Positions 1-9,513 of a DNA stretch of 64,000 bases are shown in pieces. The notes below the pieces were generated by a model. That model searched no databases. It was not told the DNA's origin and saw only the letters and a list, made by a program, of their open reading frames with translations. Source of the DNA: Flavobacterium araucananum (GTDB taxonomy: Bacteria > Bacteroidota > Bacteroidia > Flavobacteriales > Flavobacteriaceae); assembly GCF_002222055.1 (NCBI RefSeq), contig NZ_MUGS01000014.1:180042-244041 (forward strand), read 5' to 3'. The position numbers and the translations under genes were made by a program. Within the stretch, counting starts at the first letter, position 1. Each line of letters starts with the position of its first letter.

Positions 1-293
1 AGATAATCTACAATATCAAGTTCATAGCTTTCCAGAGCATATTCGCGATAAGCGGTTGTAAAAATAACTGCGGGCGGATTTCTCAATGTCTTTAGAAAAT
101 CTATTCCGGTAATTTGTGGCATTTTAATATCCAGAAACATTAAATCTACAGCAGCTGTTCTTAAAACTTCGGCAGCTTTTAAGGCATTTGGACACGTCGC
201 CACCACTTCTAAATAGTCTAATTTACTAATATGATTTTGCAATAAACTAATTGCCAAAGGCTCGTCATCGACTAATAAACACTTAATTTTCAT
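1..293 (-). CDS. LytTR-family response regulator, N-terminal part (cut by window edge)
   Basis: The visible 97 residues form a complete start to a receiver domain. They begin MKIKCLLVDDEPLA (acidic pocket DDE), have the phospho-acceptor in MFLDIKMP, and the conserved Thr/Ala-Tyr of FTTAYREYAL. The reading frame runs off the window, so the output domain is not seen. The family name LytTR is inferred from the partner: the ATG lies 8 bp downstream of the stop of a LytS/YehU-type kinase, the usual pairing. In this class the kinase phosphorylates the receiver Asp and the C-terminal LytTR domain binds promoter DNA. The natural target is not visible. The divergent TonB-dependent receptor across the kinase is a candidate only by position. 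Confidence 0.85.
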   Translation of the reverse strand, partial: MKIKCLLVDDEPLAISLLQNHISKLDYLEVVATCPNALKAAEVLRTAAVDLMFLDIKMPQITGIDFLKTLRNPPAVIFTTAYREYALESYELDIVDY

Positions 294-301
294 ATCAATA
301 G

Positions 302-1387
302 TTAGGCTAAGTTATATTTTGGTGCTAAATTTATTTTTAATTCTGCCGTAAAATCATCATCGGTTTTAGTGACATTAAAAGTATAATGTTCGGGATAAAT
401 TTTATCAAGTTGCTGGATGATATTATTCAGTCCAATTTTTCCGCTTTCTGCTTCAAACTCTTTATTGATGGTATTTCTAATCTTGAATTCAAAATTATCA
501 TTTACCAATTTTAAATCAATTTCAATTTTTGGAGCAATCCCAACATCCTCACCTGCTCCATGTTTAAAGGCATTTTCGACCAAAGAAAGTAAAATCAACG
601 GAGCAATTAATCCGTTTTGATCGATTTCATGATTAAAAATCACACTTAAACGTTCATCGTAGCGCAGTTTTTCAAGTGAGATATAATTTTCGATCAATGT
701 TATTTCCTGCGAAACCGGAACACATGTACTGTTGCATCTGTATAAAATACAATCTAATATCTCTGATAAAACAGCAATTGATTTTGAGGTAATTGGCGAA
801 TTTATAATCGAAAGCGAATAAATATTATTAAGCGTATTAAACAGAAAGTGAGGATTTAACTGGGCTTTTAAGATTTTCAATTCGGTTTCAGCTTTTTGTT
901 TTTCCAGTTCCAAAGCTCTTTTTTGAATGATGTGCTGATCTTTTATGAGTTTTATAAAAATAAAAAATACTGATAAAGAAAGTATATGCAGCGAATAGAC
1001 GACAAACAAAGTTGGCAAATCTGTGAGAATTTCTTGTATAGATTCCTGAGGTATTAGCGGTGTGCGGGTAATAGGTTCAATGCCATAAATCATCGTTATT
1101 CTTGCAGCGAGAGAAATAATGTAGGTTCCCAAAAAAAGTTCTGCCCAAACCCAATTGTGTTTTTGCGGCGTCATTAAGCGAGGTAGGATTCTATAGGATA
1201 AAAAATAAGCTGCTATCATCGAACAGATTTCATAATATACTGTGTACAATACATCAATCCATAATCCTTCCGAGTCTGAAGAAGTATTTTTACTAAAAAA
1301 CATAATAAAAACAAACACCCAGAAAATAACGTGAGTAGTTATTCTGTGGGCTGTAGCGAATTTTATAATTTTCTCAAATGGTGTCAT
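302..1387 (-). CDS. LytS/YehU-type sensor histidine kinase
   Basis: An integral-membrane sensor of about 361 residues. Roughly four hydrophobic segments fill the first 150 residues, followed by a coiled-coil linker rich in Glu/Lys. The His_kinase motif LNPHFLFNTLNNIYSL follows, with the phosphorylated His near residue 180. The ATP-binding part shows an N box LVENAFKHGAG and a short G box KIGLNNI, as is normal for this class. I chose the ATG at 1387 because the 25 residues before it, ending NSNFDH, are not family-like; the longer form would start at 1462. It lies 8 bp upstream of the response-regulator gene, so the two form a two-component operon. It is transcribed away from the receptor gene starting at 1598. 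The signal sensed is unknown. Confidence 0.88.
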   Translation of the reverse strand: MTPFEKIIKFATAHRITTHVIFWVFVFIMFFSKNTSSDSEGLWIDVLYTVYYEICSMIAAYFLSYRILPRLMTPQKHNWVWAELFLGTYIISLAARITMIYGIEPITRTPLIPQESIQEILTDLPTLFVVYSLHILSLSVFFIFIKLIKDQHIIQKRALELEKQKAETELKILKAQLNPHFLFNTLNNIYSLSIINSPITSKSIAVLSEILDCILYRCNSTCVPVSQEITLIENYISLEKLRYDERLSVIFNHEIDQNGLIAPLILLSLVENAFKHGAGEDVGIAPKIEIDLKLVNDNFEFKIRNTINKEFEAESGKIGLNNIIQQLDKIYPEHYTFNVTKTDDDFTAELKINLAPKYNLA

Positions 1388-1597
1388 GTGGTCAAAGTTA
1401 CTATTTATTTCTAAAGACAAAACAGCTGTAGACAAACAAAGAAAAAAAGGATACGAACACATAAAAAATACTCCTAAACACCATTTTTATACCCAATTTG
1501 ACTGTTTATCGCTCAAAATAGTCCTTATGCCCTGTGTGTAAATTTTGATTGTAAAAAAAAAAGAATTTTGCTCAAAATTTATAAACACAATCAAAAA

Positions 1598-3946
1598 ATG
1601 AAACAGTTCACATTGCTAATCACCTTTCTTATCGGATTCTCTGTTTTTGCACAATCAACCCAATTTACTCTTAAAGGAAAAGTTATCGATTCTAAAACAA
1701 ATCAGCCTTTGCCCTATGTAACTGTTATCTTGGTTTCTTCTTCTCAAAAACCAAAAGAAGTTTCATCTGATGAAAATGGAAATTATATCCTAAAAAGCAG
1801 TTCAGGAAATTATCAGCTTAAAGTCGAATTCATCGCTTATAAAACTCAGATAACCAAAACATTTGAGCTGAATCAGGATTTAGTTCAAAATATTTCTCTG
1901 GATGAAAACATCAACGAATTAGAAGCCGTAAATGTTATTGCCGAAAAATCAGCGGTAGAATTAAAACTGGATAAAAAAGTATTTAATGTGGGAAAAGATA
2001 TTTTGTCCCGCGGAGGATCTGCCAATGACATTTTAAATAATGTTCCCTCAGTAAATGTTGACGTTGCGGGTGTTGTGAGTCTTAGAGGAAATAACAGCGT
2101 AACCGTTTTAATTGATGGGAAACCTTCGATGCTAACCGCTAATAATGGTTTGTCTCAAATTTCGTCTGCCAATATAGAGAAAATCGAAGTCATCACGAAT
2201 CCTTCTGCGGCTTATGAAGCGCAAGGCGGTGGCGGAATCATTAATATCGTTTTGAAAAAAAATAGTATGAAAGGTTTTAATGGTTCGCTCCAGGCTGGAA
2301 TTGGAAATCCTGAAAATTACAATAGCAATGCCAATGTAAGTTATAAAACAGAAAAAATAAACCTTTTTGCCAATTTGGGATATCGCGAAATGAATATTTA
2401 TGGTTACAATAAACAATTTCAGAGAAACATAAATAACGAAATTACGAGTTTTTTAAATCAGTATGATGACAACAAAGGAAACTATTCGACCACAAATATT
2501 TACATTGGGGGAGATTATTATATAAACGATAAAAATACACTGACAGGAAGTTATTACCGCTCTAAAAATACCAACAGAGAAAACACCAAATACAATTATA
2601 ACTACTCAAACGTAAACAATGAGACTGATAGTATAATTTCGAGATCTCAAAAATATGTGGAACCACAGATTTACAATGCTATAGAGTTAAATTATGTAAA
2701 AACATTTGATAAAAAAGATAAAAAGTGGACTTCGAGCCTGCAATATGTTTTCTGGAATGATGATGAAAATCAATATATTGACCAAAAACGAATTTATCCG
2801 GATCAATCGCCGGTTTCTAATTTATATACCAATGATATTGAGAGCAGCAATGATATTTTTATAAAATCAGACTTTGTAAATCCGATTAATGAAAATTCTA
2901 AAATAGAAATGGGAATTAGAAGTGATTTGAGAGCCATAAGAAGCGATTATTATACGATTCTTGATGATATGCTGCAAAATCAATTTACGAATAAACTAAA
3001 ATATGACGAAAATCTGTACAGTGCTTATTTTCAGTTTGCGGGCAAGATCAAGAAGTTCAATTATTTATTGGGGCTAAGATCTGAAGTATCAGACATACAA
3101 ATTGCCGATACGAAAAACACCTTTAATAACTCGAAGAATTATATCAATTTATTTCCAACAGTTCATTTGGTTTACAATCTAACACCAAAAACAGATGTAC
3201 AATTAAGCTACAGCAAACGCATTAACCGACCAAGATTTTGGCAATTGAATCCGTTTTCAGGACTTTCAGATTTACGAAATTTAACCGTAGGAAATCCGGA
3301 TCTCGACCCCATGTTTACCAATTCGTTTGAGCTTACAGTTCTGGCAAAACCGGGAAAATTCAGTATCAATCCGTCCGTTTACTATCAACATACAATGAAT
3401 TTTTTTGAATATATCGTAGAGCGTACTGATGAGAATTATTTTATCAATACTCCTGTAAATCTGGGAACAGAAAATCGGTATGGAGCCGAAGTTTCTACCA
3501 CTTATAATCCCACAAATTGGCTGCGTTTATCAATGGATTTTAATTATTACACCTTTAAACAAGAAGGAAGTTACAAGAATATCGCTTACAATGTCGAAGA
3601 TCAAACCTGGATATCCAGTTTTCGTTCGGTGTTGAAGTTTCCTAAAATTATTTCGGGAGATTTCAGTTTTAGATATCGTGGAAAAAGTCAGGGCGTTCAA
3701 ACGCTTACCGAAGCTCAATATAATGCAAACGTGGGTTTAAGTAAAGATTTCCTGGATGATAAAATGTCTGTAACGCTAAATGTGAATAATCTTTTTGATT
3801 CTCAGATAAGAAAAAGAGAAACCACAACTCCCTCATACTATTTATTATCTGAATATAAATCGCAAGGACGATACGTAAATCTAACAGTAATATACCGTTT
3901 CAACCGCAAAAAAAACGAGGCAGACCGATTGCCGGATTCTATGTAA
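1598..3946 (+). CDS. TonB-dependent outer-membrane receptor, CarboxypepD_reg-like/plug/barrel type
   Basis: The protein of about 782 residues starts at the ATG at 1598, giving the signal peptide MKQFTLLITFLIGFSVFAQ; the longer frame from a TTG at 1568 is unlikely. After the signal comes a carboxypeptidase-regulatory-like beta-sandwich (KGKVIDSKTNQPLPYVTV). Then a plug domain with RGNNSVTVLIDGKPS and the IEKIEVITNPSAAYEAQG signature, and an outer-membrane barrel ending in an aromatic-rich strand (YVNLTVIYRFNRK). No SusD-like partner is adjacent, so this is not a classical polysaccharide-utilisation pair. It belongs to the outer_membrane_beta-barrel_3 type often seen beside LytTR two-component systems. 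The substrate cannot be named. A weak upstream AT-rich promoter region is shared with the divergent kinase gene. Confidence 0.85.
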   Translation: MKQFTLLITFLIGFSVFAQSTQFTLKGKVIDSKTNQPLPYVTVILVSSSQKPKEVSSDENGNYILKSSSGNYQLKVEFIAYKTQITKTFELNQDLVQNISLDENINELEAVNVIAEKSAVELKLDKKVFNVGKDILSRGGSANDILNNVPSVNVDVAGVVSLRGNNSVTVLIDGKPSMLTANNGLSQISSANIEKIEVITNPSAAYEAQGGGGIINIVLKKNSMKGFNGSLQAGIGNPENYNSNANVSYKTEKINLFANLGYREMNIYGYNKQFQRNINNEITSFLNQYDDNKGNYSTTNIYIGGDYYINDKNTLTGSYYRSKNTNRENTKYNYNYSNVNNETDSIISRSQKYVEPQIYNAIELNYVKTFDKKDKKWTSSLQYVFWNDDENQYIDQKRIYPDQSPVSNLYTNDIESSNDIFIKSDFVNPINENSKIEMGIRSDLRAIRSDYYTILDDMLQNQFTNKLKYDENLYSAYFQFAGKIKKFNYLLGLRSEVSDIQIADTKNTFNNSKNYINLFPTVHLVYNLTPKTDVQLSYSKRINRPRFWQLNPFSGLSDLRNLTVGNPDLDPMFTNSFELTVLAKPGKFSINPSVYYQHTMNFFEYIVERTDENYFINTPVNLGTENRYGAEVSTTYNPTNWLRLSMDFNYYTFKQEGSYKNIAYNVEDQTWISSFRSVLKFPKIISGDFSFRYRGKSQGVQTLTEAQYNANVGLSKDFLDDKMSVTLNVNNLFDSQIRKRETTTPSYYLLSEYKSQGRYVNLTVIYRFNRKKNEADRLPDSM

Positions 3947-4017
3947 TCAGAATCTTAAATTTTATAAATAAAACTGACTTTATGAATTCTATAAAAATAA
4001 TTAAAATAATAAAAATC

Positions 4018-5508
4018 ATGAAAAAATTATTCTCTAAATATCTTGCAATATCTTTTTTATTAAGCATAACAGGTTTTAGCGCTTATTCGCAAAAGCAACA
4101 ACAAACAGACAGCATCGATCTTTTTCTAAAGGATAAAATGGAAAAACTTCATATACCTGGACTTCAGCTTGCCATCGTTAAAAATGGACAAATAATAAAA
4201 CGCAACAATTACGGACTTGCAAGTATCGAAAATTCTGTAAATGTTACAAACGAAAGTATGTTTGCTATAAATTCCTGTACAAAAGCATTTGTAGGTGTTG
4301 CCGTGATGCAGCTTCAGGAAGAAGGAAAATTAAACATTAATGATCCTATTTCGAAATATTTAGATGATTTGGCAGCTGACTGGAAAGCGTTGACGATTCA
4401 GCAATTGTTTTCTAATATTTCCGGGCTTCCCAATATTATTGACGCAACAGAAAATTTCTTAGGCAATACCGAAGATGCTTCTTGGGAAAAGGTTAAAACA
4501 TTACCAATGGAATTTAAGACCGGTGATCGTTTTCGCTACAACCAGACTGGTTATGTGATTATTGGCAGAATTATTAATAAAGTAAGTGGAATGCATTTTA
4601 CTAAATTTATTGAAGATCGCCAGTTTAAAATTGCCGGAATGACACAAACCCGTTTTGGAGATTCTAATGATATAATTGCAAATGCGGCCGGTGCTTACAC
4701 AACTCAGCAAGTGGTTAACGGAAAATGGGTTACCACTAATGAAATCAAAAACAACTATTTTAAATTTCCTGAATACTTTAGAACATGTGCAGGAATAGTT
4801 TCAACTTCGGGAGAAATATCACAATGGATTATAGCCTTGCAAAACGGAAAACTATTAAAACAAAAATCAAGTTTAGACTTACTGTGGCAACCTGCAGTTT
4901 TAAACAACGGACGCACACGCGGATTTAATAAACTGGTAAATGGTTACGCACTTGGCTGGCCAACAGTTACAAGAGAAGAACATCCTGCTGTTGGACCCAT
5001 TGGCGGCATGAGATCGGCATTTTTTGTGTATCCAAAAGATGATCTTTCTATCGTTGTTTTAACGAATTTTCAAGGTGCAAATCCTGAATTTTTCATAGAT
5101 GAAATCGCTGGTTTTTATATTCCCGAAATGAAGGAATCAAATGGATTTGGATGGTCGAATTCTCTAAAAAAACTTCGAAAAGAATTGATAAAACAGAACT
5201 ACAACAATGGAATAAAAATTGCAGAAAATCTGAAAAAGAATGATGCTAATTTTACTTTGAATGAAAACGAATTAAATGATTATGGCTATAAATTATTGAG
5301 CGAAAGCGAACAGACCGAAGCAGTGAAAATTTTTAAACTTAATGTTGATCTTTATCCGCAAAGCGCAAACGCAAATGATAGTTATGCAGAAACGCTTGCC
5401 GGTTTGGGAAATAAAAAAGAAGCTATTAAATATTATAAAATAGCTTTCCAGCTAAATCCAAAAAACAGCAATGCTCAGGAACAAATAAAGAAATTGGAAA
5501 ACTTATAA
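4018..5508 (+). CDS. Secreted serine hydrolase (beta-lactamase/class C family) with C-terminal TPR
   Basis: About 496 residues from the ATG at 4018. This start gives the signal peptide MKKLFSKYLAISFLLSI...AYSQ, whereas the frame opens earlier at 3982 with a low-complexity IKIIKIIKI stretch. The PF00144 fold is shown by the nucleophile motif SCTK (residues 86-89), by YNQTGY in the place of the usual YxN motif, and by GPIGGMRSAFF in the place of the HxG strand. The last ~100 residues form a TPR-like helical repeat (YPQSANANDSYAETLAGLGN, then YKIAFQLNPKN). Such proteins are periplasmic esterases, D-Ala peptidases or beta-lactamase-like enzymes; the substrate is not predictable. It starts 71 bp after the receptor gene and could be co-transcribed with it. 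Confidence 0.8.
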   Translation: MKKLFSKYLAISFLLSITGFSAYSQKQQQTDSIDLFLKDKMEKLHIPGLQLAIVKNGQIIKRNNYGLASIENSVNVTNESMFAINSCTKAFVGVAVMQLQEEGKLNINDPISKYLDDLAADWKALTIQQLFSNISGLPNIIDATENFLGNTEDASWEKVKTLPMEFKTGDRFRYNQTGYVIIGRIINKVSGMHFTKFIEDRQFKIAGMTQTRFGDSNDIIANAAGAYTTQQVVNGKWVTTNEIKNNYFKFPEYFRTCAGIVSTSGEISQWIIALQNGKLLKQKSSLDLLWQPAVLNNGRTRGFNKLVNGYALGWPTVTREEHPAVGPIGGMRSAFFVYPKDDLSIVVLTNFQGANPEFFIDEIAGFYIPEMKESNGFGWSNSLKKLRKELIKQNYNNGIKIAENLKKNDANFTLNENELNDYGYKLLSESEQTEAVKIFKLNVDLYPQSANANDSYAETLAGLGNKKEAIKYYKIAFQLNPKNSNAQEQIKKLENL

Positions 5509-5970
5509 AAATTTAAAAAATACCATACAGTCAACTTTAAATATTTGAACGAAATGTCTTATAGTTGGCTGTATTTTTTAATTAAAGTATATTTCAATAC
5601 GGATATAAAAATATCTATTTAAAATCAATTTCACTGAAGTAACAACTTATGCCCTAAAAATTAAAAATACAAAGTAAAAATAAGCTGTAACTATTAAAAT
5701 TAAAAAAAAACATTCTAAACTTAGATACTCATATCCATTAGAAATTTAGCGGATCTAAAATTCCCGTATTATCTTTTTTAATTGATAATATTAGTTTTAA
5801 TAATTAAAAACGACAAAGGAATGAGGCTATTACTCGAAACGTTTAAAACAACTAAATTTAATAACTAAATGTATGTAAAACTTGATGCAAAAAGTTAAGA
5901 ATGTATCTTTTTAGAATTTCAAAATCATTTATAATATTAATTACATCTTCCTTCAATCCCCAACAGTCCA
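5509..5970. other. Gene-free stretch after the serine hydrolase
   Basis: Very AT-rich sequence with no frame of plausible length on either strand. A weak dyad near 5521-5575 (ACCATACAGTCAACTTT and a later AGTTGGCTGTATTT) could terminate the upstream gene: GTATGG/TACAGTCAACT-like arms face AGTTGGCTGTA followed by T-rich sequence. Otherwise I see nothing until the repeated element that begins at about 5971. Confidence 0.4.
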
Positions 5971-6115
5971 TCCAAACCAAATTTATAAAGCCACTGGAAG
6001 ACAGACAACTACATATAATAAGCCAATTTCTTCAAATCATCCAAAAAAAATGTTGAAATTTGTCCCGTTGGGGTCACAAAAAATCCCATTCGTCGCGACG
6101 AATGGGATTTTTTTT
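5971..6115 (+). repeat. Dispersed ~145-bp element ending in a terminator hairpin, copy 1
   Basis: This segment is clearly related to 19689-19833 and about three quarters identical by eye. Shared blocks in order are CAAACCAAATT-ATAAAG, GACAGA, a GCCAAT-TCTTCAAATC block, GAAATTTGT-CCGTTG-GGTCA, and then a hairpin followed by T residues. The T tail after the hairpin on the plus strand would suit a small transcribed RNA of plus orientation. On the minus strand both copies keep a short open frame ending with similar residues (DDLKKLAYYM here, EDLKRLAHYI in copy 2) and a stop at the same place. It is therefore either an RNA element or a fossil gene end. No function is known to me. Confidence 0.55.
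6078..6115. terminator. Bidirectional intrinsic terminator
   Basis: A strong stem: AAAAAATCCCATTCG pairs with CGAATGGGATTTTTT around a short TCGCGA centre. The A and T flanks make it work on both strands. It would stop the minus-strand peptide operon ending at 6170 and any plus-strand transcript of the repeated element. Confidence 0.75.
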
Positions 6116-6169
6116 ATGAATAATTACTTCAAACAAAGAATTTAAACTGAAGCATAAAAATCTAAAAAA

Positions 6170-7381
6170 TTATTTAGTCTTTTTCATCATTAGAATATTT
6201 TTAAAAGCATTTTTAGATAAGTTAAAAATAAAATAAAAAAATATCATCGGCAATATTAACTCTGTTATCTTCTGTATCGATATTGCACTATTAAATGTGA
6301 ATATATTTTGAAAAAACAACAAAAGATTCTTTGGGAAATATAAAATTGAAGACGGGTTCAAAATTACTGCATAAATTATAAAATAGGATATAAAAGCAAT
6401 GCTCAAAATACCATAAATGAATACTATAAAATCGACATAATTCCAAGTTATCGGTCTTCTTCTCAAAATGAACAGGGACAAATTGTTGACTTTCTGGTAT
6501 GCATTTCTGAATAAATTAGGCTGATTTGTCAGATCTGTAATAACCCAATAACCATCACTTCTCACCAGAGGATTTAAATTGAAAAATGTTTTTATAAAAA
6601 CAATAAGCGCCAGCATTTCAAGCAATTCACTTTTCAAGACAAGGTTAATAAGAAGTAGAACCGCACAGAATAAGATTTCAAAATATATTCCCGATAAGTT
6701 AACTACAATCCGTTTTTTTTTAGGCAGCCTCCAAACATCTGTGACATCAGCATAAAGTACTGGGGAAAAAAGATAAAATCCGGCACCTATGCCTCCGTGT
6801 TTAGAACCAAACAGGCTTGTACTGGTTGCATGTCCAATTTCATGAAAAACAGCACTTACAAAAGTCAACAAGATTAATGATACTAAGCCTACCTGAATAT
6901 TGAACTCTTTATTTGTATCCAGAAAAGATATTAATTTCCAAGCAGATATTATTAATGAGAAACTTAAAAGAATAAATGCTGTTTTTAAATTAAAAAGAAA
7001 ATAAAAATATTTCACTATTTTACCTACTTTCCTCTCATTTAAAAATATTGCACTCAATTTTAAATAATTTGGCTTGCCGTTAGTTTTTATCTCTCCATAA
7101 TTTTCAAGAAGTCCGTATCTTGATAATTTTACATAAATTAAACTATAAGTAAAATCTGATTTTATCGTTGTGTTAAAACAAGAATTATATTCCTGTGTAA
7201 TCTCGTCTATATTTTTCTTATTATCTATAAAAGATAATAAATCTTTCACCTCTTTAGATATCTTAAGATAATGCTTGTGTTTCTTATTGCTTAATACATA
7301 ATTAGACTTAGAGAAATCGGTTATCTCGATATCTGCAGATAAAACTGGTATAAGATCATCTTGGTTTGTAGACATAATCAT
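6170..7381 (-). CDS. PqqD-like domain fused to M50 (site-2-protease-type) membrane metalloprotease
   Basis: 403 residues. Residues ~1-100 resemble a PqqD/winged-helix peptide-recognition domain (KHYLKISKEVKDLLSFID, then DEITQEYN and LIYVKLSRYGLLEN). The rest is a multi-spanning M50 protease. The zinc motif HEIGH is at residues 180-184 inside a membrane segment, and the second metal-ligand motif NPLVRSDGYW at 270-279 supplies Asp276. Proteins of this design occur in ribosomal-peptide loci, where the PqqD part can bind a leader peptide and the protease part can trim or help export it. Here it is the last gene of a five-gene operon: its ATG touches the stop of the isoprenoid-synthase-like gene with no spacer. 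Role as leader protease is inferred from context. An alternative start is the ATG at 7375. Confidence 0.82.
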   Translation of the reverse strand: MIMSTNQDDLIPVLSADIEITDFSKSNYVLSNKKHKHYLKISKEVKDLLSFIDNKKNIDEITQEYNSCFNTTIKSDFTYSLIYVKLSRYGLLENYGEIKTNGKPNYLKLSAIFLNERKVGKIVKYFYFLFNLKTAFILLSFSLIISAWKLISFLDTNKEFNIQVGLVSLILLTFVSAVFHEIGHATSTSLFGSKHGGIGAGFYLFSPVLYADVTDVWRLPKKKRIVVNLSGIYFEILFCAVLLLINLVLKSELLEMLALIVFIKTFFNLNPLVRSDGYWVITDLTNQPNLFRNAYQKVNNLSLFILRRRPITWNYVDFIVFIYGILSIAFISYFIIYAVILNPSSILYFPKNLLLFFQNIFTFNSAISIQKITELILPMIFFYFIFNLSKNAFKNILMMKKTK

Positions 7382-8266
7382 TTATTGTATTGACTTTACC
7401 TGTTTTAAATAATCATTTGTAGCATCAAGCTGCAGTATTACCTTGTTCTTCATCTGTTGAATTACATTGAGCCAGGATTTACTATTTTCTAAATTATAAA
7501 CAAGATTTTCAGCAGTTTCAAAATATTCTATTGCTTTTCTTAAGATTCCTTGTCCAATTTCTTTAATGTAAAGTATTTTATTGAGTTTTACAGGATCATT
7601 ACCGTAATCTGCAAACTCAATTTTTTTAGATAATTCATATACAGCCCAATTAAACTGCTTGTTTCCAAAGTCTATTCTAAAATCGTTAATATCATCAAAA
7701 AGCTGAAAACCAACAGAAAAATATTTATGAGATTTTAATATAATCTTATATTTTCTTTCATCTGCTTGTTTTGTTAAAACAAATATAGAATCGACAGCGA
7801 TTTTGCCAAAAGCAGATTTATAATCTGCTAATACTTCATATTCAGAGAAATTAACTTCTGTTTTATTATAAAGTTTCTGCTGCAGTAAAACAGCATTAAA
7901 AAATTCATTTTTACGGGTATTCCAATAATTCCAGAAAACAGATTTAATTGTAAAAATTTCAGTTAAAAGTTTTATGGTTTCTTCCTGACATACTAATGCA
8001 ATTGGAAACTTATCAGTTTGCTTTTCATCAATTATGGTATCCATTATAATTGAAGACTGATAATAAAAATAACCAGCTGCTGACAGCTTATTTATCTTCT
8101 CCTGATCAAACATCTTCATCATTCCCGAAAATAAGCTCGGATAGTATATATAAAAAGAAGGATTCTTTTTAATGAATTCAAGATCTAAGATTTCATTTTC
8201 AATATTTTTAGAAACATTTAAGCTCTTTACATAATCTTGGAACTGACTTAAATAAAATTCTTGCAT
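7382..8266 (-). CDS. Class I isoprenoid-synthase-fold protein, possible peptide prenyltransferase (ComQ-like)
   Basis: An all-helical protein of 294 residues, the length of isoprenyl diphosphate synthases and of ComQ. The second Asp-rich motif is well preserved: FQLFDDINDFRID, Asp191, Asp192, Asp195 and Asp199. The first motif is reduced to MDTIIDE (Asp76, Asp80, Glu81). Lys150 in ADYKSAFGKIAVDSIF matches the helix before the second motif in this fold. A weakened first motif is also what separates peptide-modifying ComQ proteins from ordinary chain-elongating synthases. Because it lies between a short Trp-containing peptide gene and a PqqD/M50 protease, I infer that it may attach an isoprenoid to the peptide; making a free terpene is the main alternative. 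It is 3 bp downstream of the preceding gene and directly abuts the protease gene. Confidence 0.7.
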   Translation of the reverse strand: MQEFYLSQFQDYVKSLNVSKNIENEILDLEFIKKNPSFYIYYPSLFSGMMKMFDQEKINKLSAAGYFYYQSSIIMDTIIDEKQTDKFPIALVCQEETIKLLTEIFTIKSVFWNYWNTRKNEFFNAVLLQQKLYNKTEVNFSEYEVLADYKSAFGKIAVDSIFVLTKQADERKYKIILKSHKYFSVGFQLFDDINDFRIDFGNKQFNWAVYELSKKIEFADYGNDPVKLNKILYIKEIGQGILRKAIEYFETAENLVYNLENSKSWLNVIQQMKNKVILQLDATNDYLKQVKSIQ

Positions 8267-8269
8267 CTG

Positions 8270-8662
8270 CTATTTTTTTGTGAATAAGTTAAACATACCC
8301 ATCAAAACACCTGACTGAATGTTAGAGGCACCAGAAGGGTTGAAAGAATCAATTTTGTTATTCCTAAAATTATTTTCTATTAAAATATCAGATTTAGTAT
8401 AATTAGATTTATCTGCGTTTAAAATATAGAAATCATTAGATTTTGTCGTTTTATTATAAATTGAAAAAGATTCAGTTTTTACAGCTCTTTTACTTGTCCA
8501 TTTTAATGATTTATTCATTTTAATGATGGTATCGATATTAGTTTCCACAAAACTGTACTTTGGTTTCTTAAATTTAGAAACTGTGTCATTAGTTTGGGAA
8601 TATAGATTCTTGGAGCTCATGACCAGCATAATTGCTCCTAAAAAAAAATTTGAAAACATCAT
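8270..8662 (-). CDS. Small exported protein of unknown function in the peptide operon
   Basis: 130 residues with an N-terminal hydrophobic signal (FFLGAIMLVMSSKNLYSQ). The rest is Lys/Asn/Ser-rich, ending in SGASN...GVLMGMFNLFTKK, a short hydrophobic tail. I do not recognise a family. The start ATG overlaps the stop of the TraB/GumN gene in an ATGA arrangement, so the two are probably translationally coupled. Because it is exported and encoded between the precursor side and the maturation side of the operon, it could act on, bind or protect against the peptide product; that is inference. A second ATG at 8659 is also possible. Confidence 0.6.
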   Translation of the reverse strand: MMFSNFFLGAIMLVMSSKNLYSQTNDTVSKFKKPKYSFVETNIDTIIKMNKSLKWTSKRAVKTESFSIYNKTTKSNDFYILNADKSNYTKSDILIENNFRNNKIDSFNPSGASNIQSGVLMGMFNLFTKK

Positions 8663-9495
8663 TGCAGATTTACGGGTGTAACTTTATATCCAAGGTTTTT
8701 AAGTCCTTCTATGAGACCGTTTTTGAAATTCAAATGACCTGCCCCAACTGCTATGAAGACCTTTTTATTATCTTCCAAAAGTTTTGGTATTTTCTGAAGC
8801 CAATTTTGATTTCTGCTGGTAATAATAGGCACATTAATACTTTTGCTAAAGTCAAAAGAATATTTTTTAGTTCTATACTCCTCTTCAATTGCACAATTTT
8901 TATTGCTCTTATTATCAGAGAACTTATCCAATTTATCTCTAAGAATTGATATTAATTGTTTTTCTGAAAAATTTGGATAAACAAAAGTTTCGATTGCATC
9001 TAAAGTCTGCTCAACAGTTTCAAGTCCTTCAAGCTTGATTTGATTATTTCTGGCGTATTTTTTCACAAATTCGTCCATCAAAACAGTATCTTTTTTTTCA
9101 CCAGCATCAAGACATGAAAAACGTCCCCAATATTTATCGGTCTGACCTATCAATTCTTTTAAAGTAAGCTTATTTATATTCTTTTTTTCATACAGAATTT
9201 CATTTAATTTAGATTTTTCTCTAGAGGATAATTTCTCAATATAATTAAACGAATTTCTTTTTTCAACAATTGTGTATGGAGAATCTATATTTTCTGTAAC
9301 AATCAAGACACTGTTTTTTAAAGCATTAAAAATATCAGAATCATTCTCAATGAAACTTCCTCCAAAAAGATGCTGGGTTCCTAAGATGTACGATGCTACA
9401 GAGTCTTTTTCAATTTTCCACAATACAGAGTTTTGTTGCGAAAATAATATTATAGGCAGCAGTATAAATAATACGCTTAAATTATGTTTTTTCAT
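8659..9495 (-). CDS. TraB/GumN-family exported protein
   Basis: 278 residues with signal peptide MKKHNLSVLFILLPIILFSQ. Two GxxH-type motifs define the TraB/GumN (Tiki-like) family: ILGTQHLFG with GTQH at 39-42, and FIAVGAGHLNFKNGLIEGL near the C terminus with GAGH. Between them is the helical body with a Cys pair (FSCLDAG, NKNCAIEEE). Tiki-type members are metal-dependent proteases; bacterial members are poorly characterised. Here it sits directly downstream of the precursor-like peptide gene and hairpin, and its stop overlaps the next start. A role in processing the exported peptide is possible but unproven. Confidence 0.8.
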   Translation of the reverse strand: MKKHNLSVLFILLPIILFSQQNSVLWKIEKDSVASYILGTQHLFGGSFIENDSDIFNALKNSVLIVTENIDSPYTIVEKRNSFNYIEKLSSREKSKLNEILYEKKNINKLTLKELIGQTDKYWGRFSCLDAGEKKDTVLMDEFVKKYARNNQIKLEGLETVEQTLDAIETFVYPNFSEKQLISILRDKLDKFSDNKSNKNCAIEEEYRTKKYSFDFSKSINVPIITSRNQNWLQKIPKLLEDNKKVFIAVGAGHLNFKNGLIEGLKNLGYKVTPVNLQ

Positions 9496-9513
9496 TTATA
9501 AATTGTTAAGAGG

